A stretch of 34,456 nt of DNA from Candidatus Methanovorans sp. (GTDB lineage: Archaea > Halobacteriota > Methanosarcinia > Methanosarcinales > Methanosarcinaceae), in assembly GCA_020793565.1 (NCBI GenBank), contig DQIP01000220.1, positions 1 to 34,456 on the forward strand. The letters run 5' to 3'. The notes beneath the pieces are model-generated. The model searched no databases and was not told the DNA's origin. It was given only the letters and a program-made list of their open reading frames with translations. The position numbers and the translations under genes are program-made. Of the stretch, positions 26,005 through 34,456 are shown one piece after another. Position 1 is the first letter of the stretch. The number at the start of each line of letters is the position of its first letter.

Positions 26005-26766
26005 ATGAGTAAATCAACATCTATCAATTGGAAACTGTTTTCAATATTGTTTATAGCAAGCCTCCTGAGTGTTATTGCAGTCCTGCCTTACGCATTTGAC
26101 CTTCAGGGCGACGCACTAAAAAGCATTCCTTTGTCATTGCCGTTGGTAGTGCTTCTGTCAATTATTCAAAGTGGAATCATGTTCGCAATTTGTATTTTTG
26201 TTGGTTTATCCTTATCAAAAAAAGTTGGATTTGAGTCCCCGGTCATGCATAATTGGTAAATGACAAAAATACGAGTAAAATCCGTTTTTGGAATATCCAC
26301 AACACTTGGTGTGCTGTCAGGAACTATAATAATCGCATTAGACTTCATTTTTTCAAAACTTGGATCACCTCGATCTCTTGACCAGATACAAATCCCAATG
26401 TGAAAGAGTTTTCTGGCATCATTTTACGGCGGCATTGGCGAAGAAATAATATTAAGGTTTTTTTTGATGACCTTTCTAGTTTGGGTCTTTTTTAAAATCA
26501 AAAAAACAAAAGAGAATCAGCCAACCGATACAGGCATATGGTTAGCGATTCTGGTCTCTTCGTTTTTGTTTGGTCTTACGCACCTGCCTACAACTTCTGC
26601 TGTTGTGGAGATTACTCTGTTAATCCTTTTGCGCGCGGTTCTACTAAATGGCATTGGAGGCGTGGTATTTGGATGGCTTTATTGGAAAAAATGATTGGAA
26701 TCTGCTATGATAGCCCATTTTTCAGCAGACATCATATTGCATGTTGTTTTCCCCTTATTTTTATAA
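26005..26766 (+). pseudogene. CPBP intramembrane protease with three in-frame stops
   Basis: Membrane metalloprotease/glutamic protease of the CPBP (Abi/CAAX) family. One continuous frame gives a full-length protein of about 250 codons: several membrane helices, the catalytic pair in FYGGIGEEIILRFFLM, the second motif FGLTHLP, and the closing AMIAHFSADIILHVV. The frame is broken by TAA at 26257-26259, TGA at 26401-26403 (in P-M-*-K-S-F-L, where relatives have Trp) and TGA at 26692-26694 (in W-K-K-*-L-E, where relatives have Gly). There are no frameshifts. Each stop can come from one substitution. The gene is probably dead but young; reading through these stops is not expected. Confidence 0.85.
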
Positions 26767-27542
26767 CGGGTTAGCTGATGCTGTCGATAATATAAGGTTT
26801 GCAATTCCCCAGAAAATGGCATGGACTGCAGAGCTGTTGGCTTATGAGACAGCAGTAAAACCATTTCATATATTATTGTGGGTTCGGATGTAGCACCAAC
26901 CATGCTTGAAGAATGGAGCAAGATTATGGTGTAGAATCCATTATTCAATTCCCTCACAAGTCAGGATCCGTGTTTGGAAGAATAAGAACCATGCCCCCAT
27001 CTTCACCAATCCGCGAGTATTTTAGGAGCGAAGCGCAGTACGCGCGCTTATTGGAAAACATGCCATACGCATACGATTGTTTCAACAATTTCAGACAGGA
27101 TTTACTGGTGCACAGGATTTGGATGTTGGTGGGTGGAATCCTGTCAATCCAACTCATCCGACCCATTATGTCTGCGTCCCGTGCTGATTATAGGGATACT
27201 GCCTGCGCGCCAATTCACCAACCACTCTCCCTACCTCTGTGTCCCTCCGTGGTTTTTCAATTGTCCCGCACCATGAATAATGAGGACGTGATCCTCATCG
27301 GAATGGAGTGCAAAAACTGCGCATCAACTGTCTGTTTTTGCTACACCAATTTTGTTCAGGGTCGCGGTATCCAATTGTGTAGACGGCATCTGCACAACCT
27401 AAGCCAGATAAAAAGAGCGCATCAGATTAACAGACTAAAACCGAAGCAGCAACCCGCGTCAAAAGTGACGCATTCCACTACTACATATGCACCCGACACT
27501 GCCATCAGGCTGTCGCTTTGGTCATTTTCGATTGGCTAAGAT
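26767..27542. other. Region without a supported gene
   Basis: An open frame at 26913-27539 has irregular composition (Pro, Ser, Cys and His rich) and no family features or ribosome-binding site. Minus-strand frames at 26679 and 26954 also look like chance. Probably degraded sequence. Confidence 0.45.
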
Positions 27543-27812
27543 GTGATAGAAAGTAATATCCCCAATAGCAGAAGCACAAAGATAAATAATTATGCGTTAC
27601 CATGCTTAAGTTTGCTTATAGGCCTTCAGGAAGCAAAGCAATTGATAAGGATATTTCCACAATTTCCTTTTGTTAAATCTGATGTAAAAATACCTGAGAT
27701 CCTTCGGGATTTTGTTGCACTTGTTGAAAATGAGTTCGATGGCGTAGCCGATGTGGATATTGGTGTGTGGCTGTCTGATTTTATTGACACAGATACTGGA
27801 ATGACGCCATAG
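27543..27812 (+). CDS. Doubtful small hypothetical protein
   Basis: 89 codons from a GTG start with no clear ribosome-binding site. The C-terminal half (about residues 40-85: acidic, with R-D-F-V-A-L-V-E-N-E-F-D-G-V-A-D-V) has protein-like composition, while the first half may be chance. It could be a remnant of an unidentified gene. Confidence 0.3.
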   Translation: MIESNIPNSRSTKINNYALPCLSLLIGLQEAKQLIRIFPQFPFVKSDVKIPEILRDFVALVENEFDGVADVDIGVWLSDFIDTDTGMTP

Positions 27813-27918
27813 CACTTCAGCACAATTGCTTTCAAAACATTATTATGCAAGAATCATGTACTTATGCTACAAAACTATTATAAAATAACCACATAACAGG
27901 ACGAATTCAAAAATGGTG

Positions 27919-29232
27919 ATGGACAAACTCGGAAGTTCTTTGCAGGATGCACTCAAAAAACTTGTTGGTGCCGGACGTATCGATGAGCGGACAGTAAATG
28001 AAGTTGTGAAAGATATACAAAGAGCGCTGCTCCAGTCGGATGTGAATGTACAACTTGTGATGGAAATGTCCAATCATATCAAGAAACGGGCAATGAAAGA
28101 AGATGTACCTGCAGGTATGAACCCCAGGGAACACGTTGTCAGGATCGTTTACCAGGAACTTATCAATATTCTCGGCAAAAGCACTGATATCCAGCTAAAA
28201 TCCCAGACCATCATGATGATCGGGTTGCAGGGTAGTGGAAAAACTACAACAACTGCGAAACTCTCGCGTTATTTCCAGAAAAAAGGCCTTAAACCTGCCG
28301 TGGTCTGTGCAGATACATTCCGCCCTGGCGCGTACCAGCAATTACAGACACTCTGTGAAGGTCTCAATGTCCCGTTCTATGGTGAAGAGGGAAATCCCGA
28401 TGCAGTAGGCATTGTGGAACGAGGACTCAAAGCAATTGGGAAAAATGATGTACTGATTGTGGATACGGCGGGTCGCCACTCTCTTGAATCTGATCTCATC
28501 GACGAGATGGAGCGGATACATGCCATCACAAAACCTGACCATAAATTCCTGGTACTTGACGGTGCTATTGGCCAGCAGGCAAGCGAACAGGCACGCGCGT
28601 TCAATGATTCGATAGGCATCACCGGAGTTGTAATCACAAAACTTGACGGTACCGCAAAGGGTGGCGGTGCGCTTTCTGCGGTGTCCGAAACCAATTCATC
28701 CATAGCTTTTATCGGAGTGGGCGAAACACCCAATGATCTTGAGAAGTTTGAACCTGACAGGTTCATTTCACGTCTGCTTGGCATGGGAGATATCAAAACC
28801 CTTATTGAAAGGGCTGAAGAAACACTGACAGAAGAAGATATGGACATGGAAGCCCTGATGCGTGGGAAGTTTTCGCTAAAGGATATGTACAAGCAACTCG
28901 AAGCCGTCAATAAACTCGGACCAATGAAACAGGTAATGAATATGTTACCAATTGGTGGACTGGGATTAAAGATGTCTGATGATGCATACAAAGTCACGGA
29001 GGACAAACTTGGCAAGTACCGCGTTGTAATGGATTCCATGACAGAGGAAGAGCTGTTGAATCCAAGGTTGATCGGCAGTGCAAGGATAAGGCGAATTTCA
29101 AGAGGATCAGGAAACGGTCCTGAAGTTGTGCGGGAACTTTTAAAGTATCACAAAATGATGCAGACCGCTATGAAGGGATTCCGTGGCGGTAAGTTCAATA
29201 TGCAAAAAATGATGAAAAAGTTAGGGATGTGA
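27919..29232 (+). CDS. srp54: Signal recognition particle 54 kDa GTPase
   Basis: Binds signal sequences on the ribosome with 7S RNA and SRP19, and delivers them to FtsY at the membrane. About 437 residues. The N domain (1-90) precedes the G domain with [14 protein letters not shown] (G1), [11 protein letters not shown] (G2), DTAGRH (G3), [11 protein letters not shown] (G4) and [12 protein letters not shown]. The methionine-rich M domain starts near residue 300 ([13 protein letters not shown]) and ends in [16 protein letters not shown] 27919 is favoured over 27913 because family proteins begin M-x-x-L-G-x-x-L. An AGGA lies upstream. Single gene. Confidence 0.97.
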   Translation: MDKLGSSLQDALKKLVGAGRIDERTVNEVVKDIQRALLQSDVNVQLVMEMSNHIKKRAMKEDVPAGMNPREHVVRIVYQELINILGKSTDIQLKSQTIMMIGLQGSGKTTTTAKLSRYFQKKGLKPAVVCADTFRPGAYQQLQTLCEGLNVPFYGEEGNPDAVGIVERGLKAIGKNDVLIVDTAGRHSLESDLIDEMERIHAITKPDHKFLVLDGAIGQQASEQARAFNDSIGITGVVITKLDGTAKGGGALSAVSETNSSIAFIGVGETPNDLEKFEPDRFISRLLGMGDIKTLIERAEETLTEEDMDMEALMRGKFSLKDMYKQLEAVNKLGPMKQVMNMLPIGGLGLKMSDDAYKVTEDKLGKYRVVMDSMTEEELLNPRLIGSARIRRISRGSGNGPEVVRELLKYHKMMQTAMKGFRGGKFNMQKMMKKLGM

Positions 29233-29267
29233 TCTTGCATCGCCTAGATTGTATATTTATACACCAT

Positions 29268-29393
29268 AATTTTATAACTACAATTTCATAACTACAATTT
29301 CATAACCACGATTTCATAACCACGATTTCATAACTACAATTTCATAACCACAATTTCATAACCACAATTTCATAACCACAATTTCATAATTAT
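29268..29393. repeat. 14-bp tandem repeat array, nine units
   Basis: Nine units of AATTTCATAACYAC fill 29268-29393. The middle seven are nearly perfect, differing mainly by C/T and A/G at two places; the first and last are degenerate. The array stops 14 bases before the thioredoxin-fusion gene and 35 bases after srp54, so it occupies almost the whole promoter region. Confidence 0.93.
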
Positions 29394-29407
29394 AAAAGGG
29401 TGAAAAC

Positions 29408-30415
29408 ATGGCTTTGTTAAAAGATGAAGATCGAAAACAGATAAAAGAAATATTTAAGCAACTTCAAAATGAGGTCACACTTTCTTTTTTCACACAGGAA
29501 TTCGAATGCGAATATTGCAAACATTCTCATGAACTTGTTGATGAACTTGAGCCTCTTTCTGATAAGATCAATGTCGCTACCTATGATTTTGTGAAGGATG
29601 CGGACAAGGTATCGGAATTCAATATCGAGTACATTCCTGCAATTGCGATATCAGGCAAGTCAGATTACAAGATACGATTCTACGGCGTCCCCGGAGGATA
29701 TGAGTTTTCAAGCCTCATTAATGCCATTATCAATGCATCCATGAACGCGACAGCACTGGATGATTCTACAAAGGAGCAGTTAATTTTCATTGATACACCT
29801 GTAAAGATCCAGATTTTTGTCACACCTACGTGTCCTCATTGTTCAGGGGTGGTACAGATTGCACACCAGATGGCGATCGAGAATCCAAATATCGAAAGTA
29901 TAATGATCGAAGCCACCGAGTTCCCCGAACTTGCGAACAAGTATAATGTGTATGCCGTTCCAAAGATCGTGATTAACGATGTGGTAGAGTTCGAAGGAGG
30001 CATCCTTGAATCACAATTCTTGCAGAAAATATTAAGCGCTGTCGGCATCGAACCGCCAAAAGCGGAGATTGCGGTTTTAGACCTTGAAGATATGCCGGAT
30101 ATTCCGATACATGTTACAGATTCCGATTTCGATGCTATCGTAAACGGCTATCCATTGGTTCTGGTTGATTTCTGGGCTGAGTGGTGCGGGCCTTGCCATA
30201 TGGTTGCACCGACAGTTGAAGCGCTTGCTAAAGAGCATTCCGGGAAACTGGTCTGTGCAAAAGTGGATGTGGACAGGAATCCTGAAACTGCAACAAATTT
30301 CGATACTTTGAGTATTCCGACTTTGATATTGTTCAAGGATGGTGTTGAAGTGGAGCGTCTGGTCGGCGCGGTTCCGAAATTACATTTCGATGAAATGTTA
30401 GAAGCGTATTTGTGA
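29408..30415 (+). CDS. Protein disulfide oxidoreductase-thioredoxin fusion
   Basis: Thiol-disulfide exchange protein of 335 residues with three CxxC active sites. Residues 1-215 form a two-module protein disulfide oxidoreductase (PDO/Grx-like) with C34-E-Y-C37 and C142-P-H-C145 and cis-Pro loops in YIPAIAI and AVPKIVI. Residues 235-335 are a complete classical thioredoxin with W-C260-G-P-C263 and SIPTLILF. Archaeal PDOs are usually about 230 residues alone, and thioredoxin is usually separate, so the fusion stands out. It is probably cytoplasmic, with no signal peptide. GGGTGA precedes the ATG. Transcription must start in or before the 14-bp repeat array. Confidence 0.92.
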   Translation: MALLKDEDRKQIKEIFKQLQNEVTLSFFTQEFECEYCKHSHELVDELEPLSDKINVATYDFVKDADKVSEFNIEYIPAIAISGKSDYKIRFYGVPGGYEFSSLINAIINASMNATALDDSTKEQLIFIDTPVKIQIFVTPTCPHCSGVVQIAHQMAIENPNIESIMIEATEFPELANKYNVYAVPKIVINDVVEFEGGILESQFLQKILSAVGIEPPKAEIAVLDLEDMPDIPIHVTDSDFDAIVNGYPLVLVDFWAEWCGPCHMVAPTVEALAKEHSGKLVCAKVDVDRNPETATNFDTLSIPTLILFKDGVEVERLVGAVPKLHFDEMLEAYL

Positions 30416-30471
30416 ATGCCAAGGCAGCAATTCAAAATACATTCCTTTTTTCATATTATATGATCCATAGG

Positions 30472-30578
30472 ATTACGTAGTACGAGTTAATTCGACCGTA
30501 GGGAGGATTTTCTCGTTGTATATAATTTGTAAAATTATGTAGTCCGAGTTAATCTGAGCGTCAGCGAAGATTTTCTCG
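30472..30578 (+). repeat. Spaced repeat D, two units
   Basis: Units at 30472-30515 and 30534-30578 share GAGTTAATYYGA and end GATTTTCTCG, separated by 18 bases. The unit at 25850-25892 is the reverse complement of the same sequence, most like the first unit (GACCGTAGGGAGGATTTTCT). Confidence 0.85.
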
Positions 30579-30947
30579 CGATTTACAGTTCTAAGATTGT
30601 ACCACTGTAATCCGTTTGAGGCACAGCATTTAAAGTCAAGATTTGGTCGTGTCCTAAGTTACGAGACCTAATGTGCTTTTGTCATAGTTCAAGTCCGTTA
30701 TTGATATTGATTCCGAATAACACCATTAAAATCGACCGATTGTCTCGCAACATAACGATTATTATAGAAAGTCACGATTTCTGGGGCACTACCGATTTTT
30801 GCCATCGATATCCAGTCTTAAGAATGGATGAATAGTTACACTTAAAGTACATAATCTTATAAACTGTACATAAAATAAAAGCAAGATAGAGATGAGCATC
30901 ATCCCCACCATAAAATATATTGCCTAAATAATCTGGTTTATTGTGAT
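30579..30947. other. Gene-free region between the fusion gene and rpoL
   Basis: No gene is supported. It separates two convergent genes. An 11-base match to the IS66 end (TGAATAGTTAC, 30829-30839) lies here and may be chance. Confidence 0.5.
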
Positions 30948-31226
30948 CTATACATCAACAGCTTTGCCAAAAACTGATATAAATTCATCACATTCTAAAA
31001 TAAGTGTCGAGACCGCATCCTTCACAACAGCGATAGGATCCGTTCCATCTGTCATAACATACAAAATCGGATCACTTATTGTAACATGTTTCATATCATA
31101 CGATGCAGTATGCACTCGTTCATCGGCAAGCAGTACCGATTTTAACATGTTTAGGAGGGTATGGCTTTCCCCTATGATCTCAAGATGCATATCCTTATCC
31201 GACTTATCAACTATCTTTAGTTCCAT
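30948..31226 (-). CDS. rpoL: RNA polymerase subunit L (Rpo11)
   Basis: 92-residue subunit that pairs with subunit D (Rpo3) in the alpha-like assembly platform of archaeal RNA polymerase. The RPB11/Rpo11 signature is visible: GESHTLLNMLKSVLLADERV followed by A-S-Y-D-M-K-H-V-T-I-S-D-P, where relatives have Y-x-x-x-H-P. Length is normal. It follows csl4 by 28 bases and ends the minus-strand cluster, with a GAGTGA before the start. Confidence 0.95.
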   Translation of the reverse strand: MELKIVDKSDKDMHLEIIGESHTLLNMLKSVLLADERVHTASYDMKHVTISDPILYVMTDGTDPIAVVKDAVSTLILECDEFISVFGKAVDV

Positions 31227-31254
31227 CTAAAATCACTCGGTTTGATTATTATAT

Positions 31255-31959
31255 TCAGACGATTCCTGTTCCGTAACCGGATGCAATTTTTCGTCTCTGG
31301 ATATTACCACATGACGGGCATTTAAGTTTACCTTTGCTTTGATCCTTGACCATTGGTGTATGGCAAACTGAACATAGCGCTTTCATAACTCCCAGTTTAT
31401 CTCCCGATGTTGTAAGTCGCATGTTATCGAGATTCAAGACCCTTGCTATGACTATATCGGACATTCCAAATTCATTTGATATATCCTTAACATACGCATC
31501 CTTAACATTGGATACATGTATGGCAGCACCTGGTGCCTGAAATGCTCTTTCACCAGCACCTTTGATCGCTCCGATCCTGACAAGAACCATAGAATCACGA
31601 ACATTCACGATTTCACCAACTACGATGTCACCTTCTTTGATCACAGGGGGTGTATCTATAGTTGGAATTACTGATATCGCCCGTCTTTTTACATTAGTAT
31701 CAACAGTGCCGGTAACAAGTGAGAATATATCTCCACCACGGACAAATGTCTCCGAACCAGCTGCAAATTCTTCATTTGTACCGATAAGATCACCAGGCAA
31801 CACGAACACCGGCTCTTCAATAATCCCTGTTTTCCCATCTTTCTTTGAATTATTTTCAGTCGTGTCCTTATTTGGTGTTTCTGGTTTTCTGGAAGTTGTA
31901 TTTATCTCTTCTTCCGCAACTTCAATTTCCATTGTTTCCTCAGTCACCGGCATTTCCAC
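31255..31959 (-). CDS. csl4: Exosome subunit Csl4 with acidic N-terminal extension
   Basis: RNA-binding cap subunit of the archaeal exosome, which degrades and tails RNA. The usual protein starts near VLPGDLIGTNEEF. An S1 domain follows (DIVVGEIVNVRDSMVLVRI, then IHVSNVKDAYVKDISNEFG) and a zinc ribbon closes it (CSVC at about 195 and CPSC about 15 residues later). Here an extra 50 or more charged residues (E, T, N, K rich) precede the domain. The frame stays open upstream to about 32080 without ATG, GTG or TTG, apart from a GTG at 31965. ATG 31959 has no ribosome-binding site, so the true start is uncertain. An AGAGGG followed by ATT codons near 32050 is a possible unusual start. Confidence 0.9.
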   Translation of the reverse strand: MEMPVTEETMEIEVAEEEINTTSRKPETPNKDTTENNSKKDGKTGIIEEPVFVLPGDLIGTNEEFAAGSETFVRGGDIFSLVTGTVDTNVKRRAISVIPTIDTPPVIKEGDIVVGEIVNVRDSMVLVRIGAIKGAGERAFQAPGAAIHVSNVKDAYVKDISNEFGMSDIVIARVLNLDNMRLTTSGDKLGVMKALCSVCHTPMVKDQSKGKLKCPSCGNIQRRKIASGYGTGIV

Positions 31960-32139
31960 ATGTTCTGTTTCGCCTTCATCGGGACCTTCAACTTCGTTGG
32001 TTCCTTTTATCTTCCTTCTTGAAGTTTTCTTTCTTATTCTAATGATAATCCCTCTTGTTAGAGTTGTAATTATAAATTACGAGTATAAATTACGTTATAA
32101 TATTATGAATTTTATTAGTATTGGATCATTACTATGCTA

Positions 32140-32724
32140 TCATATGATCCTGTATATTTCCACTTCGATTTGTTTCACATCTTTTTTATGGAATTTAAAT
32201 GTTCGTTTTATCTGGAATGAAGCTTTATACCACTCTGTTATGATGGCAGGGCTAATGAACTTTTGGATAAAATCATGACTTCCACAATTATGAATGGAAT
32301 ATATGACCTCACTTGTTCTCAATGCAGTTAAAAGAAACGGTCGGTCACTACCTTTTGCCTGGGCCCCGAAAGGCGGGTTCATGACCACTGTATGCGCATT
32401 TCCTGTAATTTTTGATATATCACAGCACACAAATTCAACATCAACACCGATTATATTTGAATTTTTTCTTGCAATCTTAAGTGCTTTTTCATCAGAATCA
32501 AAACCAATTACCTTTTCCGCACCAAGCAGTTTAGCACCGATCGCAAGAATTCCTGTCCCGCACCCAAGGTCATACACAGTATCTGTAATATCGCCTTTCA
32601 TGTACGCAAAATGCAGCATCTCGGCAGCAAGTACTGCAGGGGTTGCATACTGCTCAAGTGTGACATCAGGCGAATCAAAACCTTCTACCCGTTCGAGCAA
32701 TATCTCAAGTTTTCGCTGTTTCAT
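32140..32724 (-). CDS. METTL5-like RNA N6-adenine methyltransferase
   Basis: SAM-dependent methyltransferase of 194 residues, predicted to methylate an adenine in small-subunit rRNA like human METTL5 (which needs a Trm112 partner). The order LEQYATP (23-29), DLGCGTG (52-58), GFDSDEKAL and NPPFG (116-120) is diagnostic for this family of N6-adenine methylases. It starts nine bases after the dph2 stop, in the same operon. The target site is inferred from family only. Confidence 0.92.
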   Translation of the reverse strand: MKQRKLEILLERVEGFDSPDVTLEQYATPAVLAAEMLHFAYMKGDITDTVYDLGCGTGILAIGAKLLGAEKVIGFDSDEKALKIARKNSNIIGVDVEFVCCDISKITGNAHTVVMNPPFGAQAKGSDRPFLLTALRTSEVIYSIHNCGSHDFIQKFISPAIITEWYKASFQIKRTFKFHKKDVKQIEVEIYRII

Positions 32725-32733
32725 TTTGTGCTT

Positions 32734-33738
32734 CTAATCCCCTAATATCTCATCAAAAACAAGCTCTTCCCATACGTTTTCACCAAGTACGATCGCAAAC
32801 TCCTGAGGCGTGAGCATAGGGGCATGAAACCGTCCCACCTCATCCACTGCAAGTCGTGGACATGCAGTATTTACAAATGCATCTACCTTGAATTGCAGGA
32901 GTTGTTCAGGGGTGATCATATCCATGGATAATATGTGTGCATCCATGTCGTGCTTCTTTGCAAGTTCTTTCAAAAAAAGCGCAAGTTCCATCCGGTTTTG
33001 CCCGTTCTTAGTAGAGACCAATATTCCAAAAATCGTTGCATCAAGTGATTTTGCAATAACCGCACTGCGCTGGCGCAATATCCTCGACTGGCCTGCTTCA
33101 CGCACTTCATCCGTAAACGGGTCTGCAATAACCACACGTTTCTTTGTAGCAAGTGAAACACCAAGCGGGTGGAATTCGCCGCTTCCGAGATACAGGTACT
33201 CATCACACTCCACCTGGTCTTTGACTCGCACAACTGAAAAATTACAGCCAAGTACCTGCCCAGGATATGCGATCTTGCTGTCCCCTTCCCCTATAACACA
33301 TGTTTTACCACCCTGTTCCAGAATTTCCTGCACTTCATTTAGTTTATGCACATGCTGGACTGTTGTGATTAAGCCGATACGCTGCCCGCGTAATTTTAGG
33401 AGCGCTTTTTTAGTAACAGCACTGACATTTGTATTTGACCGCGTTTCAATAAAATATATATTTTCGCACAATTTCGTATCATCAAGTTCAGCATGTCCGA
33501 AATGGAACATAAGTTCAACACTGTCCACGAGAGCAGCATCAATATCACATGCACCAAAACATGGATTTCCCGAAATAATGGTTCTGGCACCGGTTGCTTC
33601 TTCTATCTTTAACGAAATGTCCGGACCGCGCCTTTTGAACCCTTCCGGGAACTGGAGCCCAACAACCTTCGCACCGCTTTTTGTTATTATGCCAATGATA
33701 CGACCTATCTGGAAATCGAACGCTTCACCACTACTCAC
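32734..33738 (-). CDS. dph2: Diphthamide synthesis enzyme Dph2
   Basis: Radical-SAM-like iron-sulfur enzyme that adds the 3-amino-3-carboxypropyl group to the histidine of elongation factor 2, the first diphthamide step. The three cluster cysteines are seen in GNPCFGACD (C60 or C64), VLGCNFS (C165) and [11 protein letters not shown] (C293), spaced as in Pyrococcus Dph2. About 334 residues from GTG 33738, which overlaps the hpt end by eight bases; ATG 33771 would add 11 residues unlike the family. Confidence 0.94.
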   Translation of the reverse strand: MSSGEAFDFQIGRIIGIITKSGAKVVGLQFPEGFKRRGPDISLKIEEATGARTIISGNPCFGACDIDAALVDSVELMFHFGHAELDDTKLCENIYFIETRSNTNVSAVTKKALLKLRGQRIGLITTVQHVHKLNEVQEILEQGGKTCVIGEGDSKIAYPGQVLGCNFSVVRVKDQVECDEYLYLGSGEFHPLGVSLATKKRVVIADPFTDEVREAGQSRILRQRSAVIAKSLDATIFGILVSTKNGQNRMELALFLKELAKKHDMDAHILSMDMITPEQLLQFKVDAFVNTACPRLAVDEVGRFHAPMLTPQEFAIVLGENVWEELVFDEILGD

Positions 33739-34297
33739 CCGATACCCCCATAATAGATATCCCGTTCTCATTCACATCAATTTTAACAAGCGCAGTAACG
33801 TCAATACCCGATTCCGCCAATCTGGATGAGCCATCTCCACGTTCGATCACAACGATTATACCGCATATTATAGCACCAATACCATGCAAGGCTTTCACAA
33901 GAGCATGAAGTGTTCCGCCAGTGCTGATAACGTCATCTACGATCAATACACGATCACCCTTGACGATCCCATTGATGTACAACTCGCCATTAGAATATCC
34001 GGTGCTCTGTGACAGTTCCACTTCACCATCGAGTTCGTACTTTCTTTTTCTTACGATTGACAATGGAATACCTGTCTTTAACGAAAGCGCAGTCGCGATC
34101 GGTATTCCCATGGCTTCTATTGTGAGTATGCGGTCAATGTCCGTATCTGCGATACCCAGTATGTGATCAGAAATTTCTCCTATTAATTCAGGATCAAGTA
34201 TGGGCACTCCGTCTGATATTGGGTGTATGAAGTAGTAATATTCCCCCCTTTTTATTATGGGGGCTTCTGCCAGTGATCTTTTCAGTAGGTTAAGCAT
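33731..34297 (-). CDS. hpt: Hypoxanthine/guanine phosphoribosyltransferase, archaeal type
   Basis: Purine salvage enzyme that joins a purine base to PRPP. The PRPP loop [13 protein letters not shown] is complete, with [20 protein letters not shown] earlier and the family's early [17 protein letters not shown]. 188 residues if translation starts at ATG 34297, which gives the usual M-L-x-x-L-K-R-S-L start; ATG 34315 adds six residues. First gene of the minus-strand cluster. The archaeal subfamily is close to adenine phosphoribosyltransferases, so base preference is inferred. Confidence 0.92.
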   Translation of the reverse strand: MLNLLKRSLAEAPIIKRGEYYYFIHPISDGVPILDPELIGEISDHILGIADTDIDRILTIEAMGIPIATALSLKTGIPLSIVRKRKYELDGEVELSQSTGYSNGELYINGIVKGDRVLIVDDVISTGGTLHALVKALHGIGAIICGIIVVIERGDGSSRLAESGIDVTALVKIDVNENGISIMGVSGE

Positions 34298-34330
34298 GGT
34301 TTGCACGACTCTCATTTGGTTTCGATGGTA

Positions 34331-34347
34331 CTTTAAATATATAGTGA
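34331..34347 (-). promoter_or_regulatory. Promoter of the hpt-rpoL cluster
   Basis: Minus-strand TATATATTTAAAG is a good archaeal TATA box. Its centre is about 23 bases from ATG 34315 and 41 from ATG 34297, so the transcript is leaderless or has a very short leader. Confidence 0.55.
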
Positions 34348-34456
34348 TATGATGTGTATTTTTTATATATAAAAGGGCTGTAAAAAAAGTTGGTCTACTT
34401 CTTATTTGCCAAAAATATAAAATATCCCTGCAAGGGATTCTTTCATTTTTTTGTGC

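Noticed and set aside
26401-26403. TGA read as selenocysteine or tryptophan in the CPBP gene
   Set aside because: A TAA and another TGA also break the same frame, relatives have Trp or Gly at these TGA sites, and other genes in the window use TGA as a normal stop.
26913-27539. 208-codon open frame in the accessory region
   Set aside because: Composition is irregular, no domain or membrane pattern makes sense, there is no ribosome-binding site, and neighbouring frames are equally open in part.
29268-29393. CRISPR array
   Set aside because: The 14-bp units are directly adjacent with no spacers and no cas genes are present; this is a simple tandem array.
30472-30578. Two-unit CRISPR from repeat D
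   Set aside because: Only two units, they differ in the centre, and the same unit occurs inverted elsewhere without unique spacers.
30829-30839. TGAATAGTTAC resembling the IS66 terminal repeat
   Set aside because: Only 11 bases match, with no further element sequence on either side; chance similarity in AT-rich DNA is likely.
31562-32278. 238-codon plus-strand frame opposite csl4
   Set aside because: Ser/Thr/Ile-rich translation is the antisense of the acidic csl4 extension and S1 domain; no ribosome-binding site.
32888-33829. 313-codon plus-strand frame opposite dph2
   Set aside because: It is the antisense of dph2, whose three conserved cysteine motifs fix the coding strand.

Overview
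This is an archaeal chromosome segment, most probably from a methanogen or anaerobic methane oxidiser of the Methanosarcinales/ANME-2 type. The evidence is a complete six-gene CO dehydrogenase/acetyl-CoA synthase operon in Methanosarcina order (cdhA-cdhB-cdhC-cooC-cdhD-cdhE), a homocitrate-synthase gene of the coenzyme B pathway (aksA), an F420-dehydrogenase (FrhB-type) fragment, and archaeal information-processing genes (SRP54, Rpo11, Csl4, Dph2). The species cannot be fixed from the sequence alone.

Layout. 1-1850: right end of an IS66-type element cut by the window edge, a membrane protein with an Asp-Val repeat, and an IS21-like terminus without a transposase. 1850-9350: DEAD-box helicase with a hairpin leader, a GNAT toxin/antitoxin-like pair, larB, aksA, a NYN-domain protein, and a zinc-finger rhomboid protease with its partner gene. 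9470-17624: the cdh operon, whose enzyme complex makes or cleaves acetyl-CoA at the heart of carbon metabolism. 17640-27540: an accessory region full of debris. It holds a perfect 130-bp MITE, three interspersed repeat families, a frameshifted IS200/IS605 tnpA, a PIN/UPF0175 toxin-antitoxin pair, an hsdM remnant, an intact IS66-type element that cuts off an AAA ATPase/nuclease gene at its Walker A motif, an FrhB fragment, a GNAT gene, and a CPBP protease gene with three in-frame stops. 27900-34456: core genes again, with SRP54, a protein disulfide oxidoreductase-thioredoxin fusion behind a 14-bp tandem repeat array, then the minus-strand cluster hpt-dph2-METTL5-csl4-rpoL.

Functionally, the cdh genes form one metabolic unit. 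The minus-strand cluster at the right end joins purine salvage, translation-factor modification, rRNA methylation, RNA decay and transcription, and looks like one closely spaced transcription unit.

I saw no convincing wholly new defence or metabolic system, no CRISPR array and no rRNA or tRNA gene. The most interesting items are the MITE, the IS66 junctions, the three-stop protease gene, the PDO-Trx fusion with its upstream array, and the mosaic repeats around the toxin-antitoxin locus.
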